The notes under the pieces are model-generated. The model was not told the DNA's origin. It ran no database searches and saw only the letters and a program-made list of their open reading frames with translations. Positions 7,800-15,113 of a stretch of DNA of 64,000 bases are shown one piece after another. Position 1 is the stretch's first letter, and every line of letters starts with the position of its first letter. The DNA is from Enhygromyxa salina (GTDB taxonomy: Bacteria > Myxococcota_A > Polyangia > Nannocystales > Nannocystaceae), in contig NZ_PVNL01000111.1 of the NCBI RefSeq assembly GCF_002994635.1, forward strand, positions 62,001 to 126,000. The letters are read 5' to 3'. The position numbers and the translations under genes were made by a program.

Positions 7800-7863
7800 T
7801 GAAAGGAGTTGCAATGGGTTGCAATGGGTTGAAATCGACCTGCCGAGCTGGGGTCCCTAGTGT
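7800..7863 (+). promoter_or_regulatory. TGAAA/TGCAA 10-bp repeat promoter (array C) of the haem-protein operon
   Basis: Units TGAAA (7800), TGCAA (7810), TGCAA (7820) and TGAAA (7830) have an exact 10-bp period. The last reads TGAAATCGAC. Exactly 28 nt from its first base lies TAGTGT (7858-7863). Transcription would start near 7870, leaving a leader of about 130 nt before the operon. Confidence 0.75.
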
Positions 7864-7920
7864 CTACGACGACCAGAGGCTGGAGACTAGTTAGTTAGCA
7901 TGGCACTCGCAACCGGCGGT

Positions 7921-7937
7921 ACGGTGATAAACACCGT
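7921..7937 (+). promoter_or_regulatory. Hairpin in the leader of the haem-protein operon
   Basis: ACGGTG-ATAAA-CACCGT is a perfect 6-bp stem with a 5-nt loop, about 65 nt before the first start codon. It has no T run. It may be an mRNA-stability or translational element. No known riboswitch class was recognised in the 7864-8002 leader. Confidence 0.35.
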
Positions 7938-8002
7938 CATGACAACCATGAGGTTCGAGCGACCTTCTCCCCCACGATAGCCTTTCGATCAAGGTAAGTG
8001 AG

Positions 8003-9682
8003 ATGCCCACACAAAACTCAGGACCATGGATGACATTTAAGACCCCTGCCTGCCAGTCCGACTTTACGGATGCGAGCAGTCAAGCCCAACTCGACGCGCT
8101 GTGGGATACCAACCTCCAGGGCTTCACGTCCCAGGGGCAGCTCGGTAACCCGTGGACGGCGACCTACGCCAGCAACCAAAACTGGTACTTCAATCCGACC
8201 ATCGACGACACCTCCACGGCCGTTTATGCACCGATTCTATGGTCCCCGCTGCCCGGGCGCATCCGGTACTACTTCCGGGCCATCAGCCCCAACGACATCT
8301 ACTCCCTTGCCGACACCGGCTACGATACGAAGGGCAACACCTTCGGCCAGATCACCAAGAACCCCTGCGATACGAGCGACACCGACACCCAGGCCTATGG
8401 GCCTTACGGCCCGCGTGGGTGGCAAGACGAGTACTGTGAGTGGGCGATCACCCGCAACGCGGAGAATCAGATCACGCGTATCGACTTCACTTGCGAGAAC
8501 CCCGAGTACTGGAACAGTCTGTGGATGATCTCCCCCGAGCGCGTGGCCGAGCTCTACCGCGGGACCCTCGACAAGCCTCAGATTAGGGTCGAGGATCTCT
8601 ACCTGTATGACGCGACCCGCCAGGTTGTCATCGATCCTTCGACGGGGCGCCCGGCCTACAACCCGCTCAACAAGTGGAACAGTGGGACCAGCTCATCAGC
8701 CGACGCGGGCGGGGCGATGCACCTGACGAGCACCCCCAATACGCTGCAGACCGAGACCGGCCTCGCCGCCGCGGCAACGATCCCGAGGACGAGCGGCAGC
8801 AACAACGCTGGGACGCTGATCTGCTGCGCCCAGTACGGTCAGTCTGGGCGCAACTCGGATCCCCATATTGGCCAGTCGGTCAATCAGACCGTGACCCCAT
8901 CCGACCCCGCGAGGCATGCCAACAAAGCGACGCTCGCCAACCCGCCCGGCCTCTACATTCAGCAGCCGAACTTCTCGCGCATCACCGCCCCCGACGGCAC
9001 CGATCCCTCGACCTTCTGGACGGTCAAGCGCGGCACGTCGAGCTTGACCGACGGGCGGGGCCGAGCGCTCCCCGGCAACTTCATCCTCCACGCGACCTTC
9101 GAGGTTCCGGCCTCGTTCGACTACACCATCTCGAATCTCGAGGTCGATGGCGCGGCGGTCCAGTGGGCGGCTCAGATCGCCCAGACCTTCAATATGCAGA
9201 TCGCCGCTCAGACCCTGCCGCAGACCTCGCGCCTGACCGCGCAGCCGTGCGTGGGAACGGCCAGTCCGAGGCTCGCCCAGCCCCTGCAGATGTTCCACAC
9301 CGCGGTGTTCAACGCGATGCTCGCGACGTCAATCAGCAATCCGGTTGGCGCGTCGATGAATTTGGCCAGCAACAGCACCCTGGTCGCGCCGTGGGTCGCG
9401 GCCGGGAGCGAAGGGGTCGCGCTGACGTTGGTGCTCACGGGCATTGATCGAAACACTGCACCGACGATCGACCTCGGCGCTGGGATCACGGTCAAATCGC
9501 GCGGCGTCCTGCGCTTGGTCAACTACACGATTCCGGGAAATAGCTACCCCTCCGACAGCTACGCGCTCGATCTGACCATCGACGTGGCCAGCTACGCGAC
9601 CAAGGGCTTGCGTGGCGTCAACGCGACCAACCCCAACCAAGCAGCCGCGGCGTCTATGCCGGCGCTGCTCAACATCATCTAG
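8003..9682 (+). CDS. Uncharacterised protein, paralogue 1 of the haem-protein operon
   Basis: A 559-residue protein with no signal peptide. It has no family I can name. Shared with its paralogue at 13135-14754 are GPRGWQDEYCEW, FTCENPEYW, a DL block, GRPAYNPLNKWN, RNSDPHIGQSVN, LYIQQPNFSRI, and HATFEVP followed by an Ig-like C-terminal third. The invariant Asp/Glu/Cys/His residues (DEYCEW, TCEN, DPHIG) suggest a metal site or redox active site, but that is speculation. It is the first gene of a four-gene operon under repeat array C; AAGG lies 11 nt before the ATG. The next gene starts 10 nt after its stop. Both haem-motif neighbours are predicted lipoproteins, so the lack of an export signal here is odd. 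Confidence 0.85.
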   Translation: MPTQNSGPWMTFKTPACQSDFTDASSQAQLDALWDTNLQGFTSQGQLGNPWTATYASNQNWYFNPTIDDTSTAVYAPILWSPLPGRIRYYFRAISPNDIYSLADTGYDTKGNTFGQITKNPCDTSDTDTQAYGPYGPRGWQDEYCEWAITRNAENQITRIDFTCENPEYWNSLWMISPERVAELYRGTLDKPQIRVEDLYLYDATRQVVIDPSTGRPAYNPLNKWNSGTSSSADAGGAMHLTSTPNTLQTETGLAAAATIPRTSGSNNAGTLICCAQYGQSGRNSDPHIGQSVNQTVTPSDPARHANKATLANPPGLYIQQPNFSRITAPDGTDPSTFWTVKRGTSSLTDGRGRALPGNFILHATFEVPASFDYTISNLEVDGAAVQWAAQIAQTFNMQIAAQTLPQTSRLTAQPCVGTASPRLAQPLQMFHTAVFNAMLATSISNPVGASMNLASNSTLVAPWVAAGSEGVALTLVLTGIDRNTAPTIDLGAGITVKSRGVLRLVNYTIPGNSYPSDSYALDLTIDVASYATKGLRGVNATNPNQAAAASMPALLNII

Positions 9683-9692
9683 GAAAGCTCCC

Positions 9693-11219
9693 ATGCCGCG
9701 CCACATTTGTGTATTCGCTCTGCTCGTCTTCGGATGTCGTGGGTCTGTCCCGAGCGACACCAAGCGCAAGCTGGCCGAGGCCAGTCCAGCCGAGGTAGAG
9801 GTTCCGACCCCGAGTCCGGTCGCGGCCGCTCAAACTTCCTACGCGTGCAGCAGCACGCAGCAACTGACCTTTGGGCCCGCAGTGCCGCCCGACTTCTCCC
9901 AGGTCTCGAGTGATCAGGACGCGGACTGCTTCGGCTGGCAGGAGTTCATCGCGCTCAATTGGCCTGCCGACGGCCAGGGCGGATTCGGTGACCCGGGGGA
10001 TCTCAGCCCGCTCGCGTGGCAAGGCTACATGAGCAACCACCAGTTCTTCCAGCCCAATGGCGCGCCACCGCCCCCGTGGGGGACCTCGCCGACAATCACA
10101 CTGGACTGCATTGCGGAGGCTGGGCTCGATCCGGCCAATGCCAACGCGCTGACCGCCCTGACCATGGTCACCAAGTTCTCGAGCGACCGCGAGAGTAGCG
10201 ACGCCCACCAGGCCGCTCCCTACAAGGAGCCTGCCTGGCTCGGCGATGTGTCTGGGCACAACGTCTGGTACGAAGTCCGTCTCAACGAGGACGAATACAA
10301 CAACCTCGTCGCCAATCAGCTCTACTCGCTAGAGGACCAGACGAACTACTACGCTAATGCCGCCAATCCAGCCCTGGCCCTGCCGATGGGCGCGTGGACC
10401 TCGGAGATTGGTGCGATGGAGGTCAAGGCGGCGTGGATCGAGGCCGAGAACCCGATCGACGACAAGTGGAAGGAGTACAAACTCACGAAAGCTGTGGTCG
10501 TCGAGTCGGATACGCAAAAATGCAGGGCCATGACCGTCGCGCTCGTGGCCCTGCACATCATCCACAAGACCGAGACCCAGCCGACCTGGATCTGGGCGAC
10601 CTTCGAGCATGTCGACAACACACCCGACAATAGCGAGGCTGCGAACACGACCAAGACCTGGACCTTCTTCGATCCCAACTGCGCGCCCAAGACTGTGTCG
10701 AACATCCCCGAGTTCTGCCAATTCAAGGGTCAGAGCGAGGTCACGGTCGGCTGCGATTCGTCGGCTTGGAACCAGGCTCCGCAGTACTGGATCGGCGAGG
10801 ACTGCCCTGATCCCGTGCCGGTCCAGGTGACTCGCGTCGCGCCGATCGACGCCAACGCGAGCGCCGCCAACCACGCAGCCTGGCAAGCGGTCACGGCCGC
10901 GGGCTACACCGACTCGGTCTGGCTCAATTACCAACTCGTCAACGTGCAGTGGAGCACCAACCCACCGACATCACAGCCGAAGTTGGTGCCTCTGGACGTT
11001 CTGAGCATGCAGCCCGACAGCAACATCGCGAACACCGTACTCGAGACCTACATCCAGGACAAACGCTGCGTCGATTGTCATAGGAAGGCGACGATCGCGG
11101 GCAGTGAGACCCTACCTTCGGACTTCAGCTTCCTGCTGCAGGAGGCGAAGTCGTCCGGGGACATCAAGGACGCCAGCCTCGCCGGCGCACGTTCCCACAG
11201 GCGTAGGATCATTGAGTGA
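9693..11219 (+). CDS. Lipoprotein with single c-type haem motif (CVDCH)
   Basis: A 508-residue predicted lipoprotein. The signal MPRHICVFALLVFGC is short but has an LVFGC lipobox and is preceded by AGGAAAG, which fixes the start at 9693. Most of the protein (FGWQEFIALNWPA, YKEPAWLGDVSGHNVWYEVR, HIIHKTETQPTWIWATFEHVD) is of unknown family. Near the C-terminus, at about 459-463, a CVDCHRKA motif would bind one covalent haem c. The following gene's lipoprotein also has a single CxxCH, so the two could form an electron-transfer pair outside the inner membrane. The stop lies 62 nt before the start chosen for the next gene. Confidence 0.82.
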   Translation: MPRHICVFALLVFGCRGSVPSDTKRKLAEASPAEVEVPTPSPVAAAQTSYACSSTQQLTFGPAVPPDFSQVSSDQDADCFGWQEFIALNWPADGQGGFGDPGDLSPLAWQGYMSNHQFFQPNGAPPPPWGTSPTITLDCIAEAGLDPANANALTALTMVTKFSSDRESSDAHQAAPYKEPAWLGDVSGHNVWYEVRLNEDEYNNLVANQLYSLEDQTNYYANAANPALALPMGAWTSEIGAMEVKAAWIEAENPIDDKWKEYKLTKAVVVESDTQKCRAMTVALVALHIIHKTETQPTWIWATFEHVDNTPDNSEAANTTKTWTFFDPNCAPKTVSNIPEFCQFKGQSEVTVGCDSSAWNQAPQYWIGEDCPDPVPVQVTRVAPIDANASAANHAAWQAVTAAGYTDSVWLNYQLVNVQWSTNPPTSQPKLVPLDVLSMQPDSNIANTVLETYIQDKRCVDCHRKATIAGSETLPSDFSFLLQEAKSSGDIKDASLAGARSHRRRIIE

Positions 11220-11281
11220 TCGCGTATGTAGCGGACGCGGCCTCCTCCACTTGCGATACCTTCGATTGGGACCCAATTGTG

Positions 11282-13117
11282 ATGAACAACTACGGTGCAG
11301 TCCTCAGCTCCGCCATCGTGGCGATGGCACTCACGACCACTGCGTGCAATAATTCGCGGTCGGACAATTCTGACTCCGGCAAGCGCGTGGTGAGCCCGGC
11401 GAAGGCCGTGAGCGAATCGAGCCAAGCACCAGCCATCGAAGCCGCGCTCAACTCCCGGTTGCCGACACGCACGGCGACGTTCGCCAAGGCTGCGCTCGCA
11501 GCTCCGGCGGCACCGGTGGAAGCCTGCGGCCAGGCCCAGGCGAAGCGCTGTGAGCCGACAAAGCCCGGCAGCATCTACAAATACATCGCCGTCAATCAAG
11601 GTAATCAACCCTGCCCCGCGCCGATGAGCGAGACCGAGATCGCACAGAACCTCAACGATCCGTTTTCGACCTCGCTCCTGCGCAACGGGAAATTCCCGCT
11701 TAGTGTCGCCCAGCTGACCGCGGCGATCGCAGAGGCCGACCCCGATTTGGTCATCCGGAGCTACATGGTCGGCGAGGGCAGCCAGATCCCGCTGCGGGTC
11801 GCCGACCGCGACAAATCCCGAAATCTACGCTATGTCGTGACTTGGGGGCCGAGCAAAAGTCCGCAGAACGTTCAAATTTTCCTCAACGCTTCCGCCCCTG
11901 GCAAAGAGTCGGGGTTCCTGCAGGTGATCTCGTGGGATGATCAGCGCAAGCTGTTCAACTACTTCGAGGTGTTGGTGCCAGGTGAGAGCAACGCCGTGTG
12001 GTCATGGGCGGGAGACTCGAGCCTCGCCCGAGCTCCGGACACCAAGGGCGCCGGCTGCTTCGACTGTCACCACAATGGCGTCGTCATCATGAAGGAGCTG
12101 AACCTGCCGTGGAACAACTGGCAGTCGCCGCGTGCACAGATTGCTCCCGACGAGGTACCCAAGGCCGTCGCCAACGAGACGCTGTTCCAAGACCTCAACG
12201 GCGCCGACTCCTACGAGAGCGTGGTGATGGGTAGCGCACAGACTTACCACAAACAGTGGCTGCAAGCGCACTCTGTGGGAGCCGACGGCAAGATCGAACT
12301 CAGCGCCGTCGACCTCATGCTCGAGCACTTGACCGCGGGGACGACGATCAACATCGTGTCGAGCGCGTCGCTCAGCGCCGGCGATGACGACATCAGCGAC
12401 ATCCCGAGCAACGCGCTGCTGTGGGACGATCTGTTGTCCAGCTCACTCGGCCTTGACTACAGCATTCCCGCACTCGTCATCCCGCGCGCAAGCTACCAGA
12501 GCTTCGTCGCGGAGCACGGATACGAGCTCGCGCAGCGGTTCCCTGGGGAGTGTCAGGACTGCGCCAACGCGACGGCGGTCTACGCGATCAAGCCTGGGTC
12601 GACGCACTTCGCCCTGTACACCCCGGCGCCATCTTTCGACGACCGCTTCATGATCACGCAGATGCTGCAAGCGGAGATCTTCGACAACAAGTTTGCCGCT
12701 GCCATCGCACTCGTGGATGTCGGCAAGCCGGTGTTCTCGAGCACGCGAGCCGGGTTGCAGCAGTACGCCCCGACGAGCGGGACGATCATCAACAACGAGA
12801 GCAGCGTGGTCAAAGACTTCAGTGACGCGGTCCGCCAGGCCGCGGCCGGGCAGCGGAGCTGTGACGCCAGCAAGATCGACAGCTGCACGGCGGAGCAACA
12901 GTTCCTCAGTATCTACGATGCTGCCGACTGGACCACGGCGGCACAGCAGCGAATCCAGACCTACCTCGACACCTTCGCAGGGCTCTCCGACGAGGCGCGC
13001 ACTGACAAGCTCATGCGCTTGGTCGCCTCGCGCCAGCAGTCGTTCACAGCCTGGCCGATCATCTCCAACCTCAACGAATTCTGTCTTCTGCTTCCCGAAT
13101 CCGACCTGAGTCAATGA
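11282..13117 (+). CDS. Lipoprotein with single c-type haem motif (CFDCH)
   Basis: A 611-residue predicted lipoprotein. MNNYGAVLSSAIVAMALTTTAC carries a TTAC lipobox, so the ATG at 11282 is preferred over an in-frame GTG at 11216 that would hide the signal. CFDCHHNG at about 259-266 is a haem c attachment site. A second Cys pair (GECQDCANATAVY, near 425) lacks the His and is probably not a haem site. The flanking sequence (WSWAGDSSLAR.., LNLPWNNWQSP) is of no family I know. The stop overlaps an ATG of the next gene by 4 bp, indicating tight coupling. Confidence 0.82.
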   Translation: MNNYGAVLSSAIVAMALTTTACNNSRSDNSDSGKRVVSPAKAVSESSQAPAIEAALNSRLPTRTATFAKAALAAPAAPVEACGQAQAKRCEPTKPGSIYKYIAVNQGNQPCPAPMSETEIAQNLNDPFSTSLLRNGKFPLSVAQLTAAIAEADPDLVIRSYMVGEGSQIPLRVADRDKSRNLRYVVTWGPSKSPQNVQIFLNASAPGKESGFLQVISWDDQRKLFNYFEVLVPGESNAVWSWAGDSSLARAPDTKGAGCFDCHHNGVVIMKELNLPWNNWQSPRAQIAPDEVPKAVANETLFQDLNGADSYESVVMGSAQTYHKQWLQAHSVGADGKIELSAVDLMLEHLTAGTTINIVSSASLSAGDDDISDIPSNALLWDDLLSSSLGLDYSIPALVIPRASYQSFVAEHGYELAQRFPGECQDCANATAVYAIKPGSTHFALYTPAPSFDDRFMITQMLQAEIFDNKFAAAIALVDVGKPVFSSTRAGLQQYAPTSGTIINNESSVVKDFSDAVRQAAAGQRSCDASKIDSCTAEQQFLSIYDAADWTTAAQQRIQTYLDTFAGLSDEARTDKLMRLVASRQQSFTAWPIISNLNEFCLLLPESDLSQ

Positions 13118-13134
13118 AAACAGAGGAACACCCA

Positions 13135-14754
13135 ATGCCCAAGCTCAAGACTTTCGATCCCCCCGCCAATCAAAACGATTTCACGGCCGCCGAGACGCAG
13201 CTGGAGGCGGCACTCCGCGCGCGCTGGAGTTCGAACATCAACATGTTTACCGAGTCGGTCCTGCAGAACAAGCCGGCGCCGACCCAATACTTCAACCCCC
13301 TCACGACCGATATCCCCGACCAGGCGACCGAGGCAGTGATTCGATGGACGGCGTTTCCGGCTCGGATCTCGAAGACCTTCTCGTTCAAGGGGGAGCGAAC
13401 GCAGTGGTCGTATGCCGACAACGGACCGCCCGCGAGTGAGAACTACGAGCCGCTCGGCCCACGGGGTTGGCAGGACGAGTACTGCGAATGGAGCGTGACG
13501 CGCAACGACGCGGGCAAGATCACCAAGGTCAGCTTCACCTGCGAGAACCGCGAGTACTGGTACACGCTGTGGGACATCTCGCCCGAGGTCGTGCTGCGTC
13601 TGTACCAACAGCTCGTCGGACCGCAGGTAGAGCCCCAAGATCTCTACTCGCGCGATGAAGTGGGCAACCCGATCATCAATGCCGAGACCGGTCGGCCCGC
13701 CTACAACGGGCACAACAAGTGGAACAGCACGACGACCGAGGGTGTGGTCCACCTGATCAGCGCCCCCAATGCCCTGAGCGCGGAGATCTCCTTAGCCGGC
13801 CAGGCCACAATCCTGCGCAAGGACTCGACGGGTGAGCCGATCACCGACCCCGCTGGGCTGATTACCTGCAGCAACTATGGCATCGCCGACCGCAACAGCG
13901 ACCCGCACATCGGCGCGTCGGTCAATTCTCTGGTTCGTGGCTCGGACGGCCTCGGGTCCGGCATGCGCGTGAGCCTGTCCAACCCCGTGGGCCTCTACAT
14001 TCAAACGCCCAACTTCAACCAGTACAGCCTGCCGTCCTCGGCCCCCGCTGGCGCCCAGCCTTCGGACTGCTGGAGCATCCTGCGTGGCCACGCGCGTGGC
14101 TCGGGTGAAGCGATCGACTACATTCTCCACGCGGTCTTCGAGGTACCCGAAGAGTGGGGCTTCACGGTCAGCGATATCACCATCAACGGCTTCAACATCG
14201 ACTTCGGCGCGCAGATCACCGAGACCTTCCACATCGCGCTCGCAGCCTACGGTCTGCAGCCACAGACGGAGGCGCCCAGCGAGCTGACCTGTGCCAGGGA
14301 TGCCAAACCGCCGCTGCCGCGGACACCCTGTCTGCGCGACAGCCCGGTGCTGCCGGCGACCTTCCGCTCGGGCCTCAGCATGCGCATCGAGCAAGGCACG
14401 ACCATCAGCAACATCGGCCTCTACGCCACCGATGTCGACACCAACGCGATTATCGCCTTCACCGGCGCACCCGGTGTGAGCCTCGAGCAGCAGGGAACTC
14501 AGGCGACCGACGAAGAAACGATCCTGTTCCAGCTGACGATCACGGCGGCCGCAGACGCGCCGCTTGGCGTTCGCTCCGTGCTGCTCACCAACGCCAACGG
14601 CGCCAAGGGACCGGCCGTCTACGGTCTGCTCGAGGTTGTCGCGCCGGGCACCCTCGCGGGCGAGCAGACCGAGGTCGTCGGCTCGCGTGTGGAGCCAAGC
14701 ACGCAAAGCCTCGGAGTGATGCGGTCGCTGGCCAGTCCGTTGGGGTCTCGCTAG
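13135..14754 (+). CDS. Uncharacterised protein, paralogue 2 of the haem-protein operon
   Basis: A 539-residue protein and clear paralogue of 8003-9682. It shares GPRGWQDEYCEW, SFTCENREYW, GRPAYNGHNKWN, RNSDPHIGASVN, GLYIQTPNFNQ and HAVFEVPEEWGF in the same order. The ATG at 13135 has GAGGAA 7 nt upstream and gives MPKLKTFDPP, aligning with the start of paralogue 1. An ATG at 13114 that overlaps the previous stop is the alternative. No signal peptide is visible. Its C-terminal 130 residues look like an Ig-like or DUF-type beta domain (TISNIGLYATDVDTNAIIAF). Keeping two diverged copies around two haem proteins suggests a heteromeric complex or two related substrates. Confidence 0.85.
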   Translation: MPKLKTFDPPANQNDFTAAETQLEAALRARWSSNINMFTESVLQNKPAPTQYFNPLTTDIPDQATEAVIRWTAFPARISKTFSFKGERTQWSYADNGPPASENYEPLGPRGWQDEYCEWSVTRNDAGKITKVSFTCENREYWYTLWDISPEVVLRLYQQLVGPQVEPQDLYSRDEVGNPIINAETGRPAYNGHNKWNSTTTEGVVHLISAPNALSAEISLAGQATILRKDSTGEPITDPAGLITCSNYGIADRNSDPHIGASVNSLVRGSDGLGSGMRVSLSNPVGLYIQTPNFNQYSLPSSAPAGAQPSDCWSILRGHARGSGEAIDYILHAVFEVPEEWGFTVSDITINGFNIDFGAQITETFHIALAAYGLQPQTEAPSELTCARDAKPPLPRTPCLRDSPVLPATFRSGLSMRIEQGTTISNIGLYATDVDTNAIIAFTGAPGVSLEQQGTQATDEETILFQLTITAAADAPLGVRSVLLTNANGAKGPAVYGLLEVVAPGTLAGEQTEVVGSRVEPSTQSLGVMRSLASPLGSR

Positions 14755-15113
14755 CGTGGTCGTGCAGTCGGCGCGCTGGCCGGAGCTGCCGCACGGCTAC
14801 ATGGGCGTCTATCCACCGGCTCTCGGCCACGCAGATGAAGGCGCCATGGCCGAGGGCGTGTCTCGTCCGATGCCGGCGCTGCGCTGAGCGGCGAGGGTCC
14901 ATGTCGAGGGGCCGGCGACAATCGGCGACAACAGCACATCCGACGGTCTTGTTGGCGGGGGTGAGTGAAGCTGGCCTGCGTGGGCCCGCACGCAGGAGTG
15001 AAATACCAAGCACGGACGCACTGCGCGGGGCGTCAGAACAGCAGCCCGACGATCGGGCGCTCCGCGGGCCCACGCAGTGGTAGGTTGGGCACGTCATCGA
15101 CCGGCAGACCACG
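14755..15113 (+). other. Intergenic region with one tiny possible ORF
   Basis: A GTG at 14756 opens a 43-codon frame (MVVQSARWPELPHGYMGVYP onward, stop 14885-14887) right after the operon. It has protein-like composition but no homologue I recognise and no clear ribosome site, so it may be the decayed end of a fifth gene. The remaining 225 nt before the kinase gene show no promoter or hairpin I can defend. Confidence 0.25.

Noticed and set aside
1483-7834. TTTCA/TGAAA repeats dismissed as chance AT-rich runs
   Set aside because: I first thought these were noise in a GC-rich genome. The exact 10-bp phase, the common last unit TGAAAT and the constant 28-nt distance to a -10-like hexamer in both orientations argue against chance.
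12540-12580. Second haem site in the CFDCH lipoprotein (GECQDCAN)
   Set aside because: The CxxC pair is followed by Ala, not His, so it cannot be a c-type haem motif.
14585-15112. 175-codon minus-strand frame before the big kinase gene
   Set aside because: It overlaps the end of paralogue 2, is Arg/Ser/Pro-rich, and has no motif or ribosome site.
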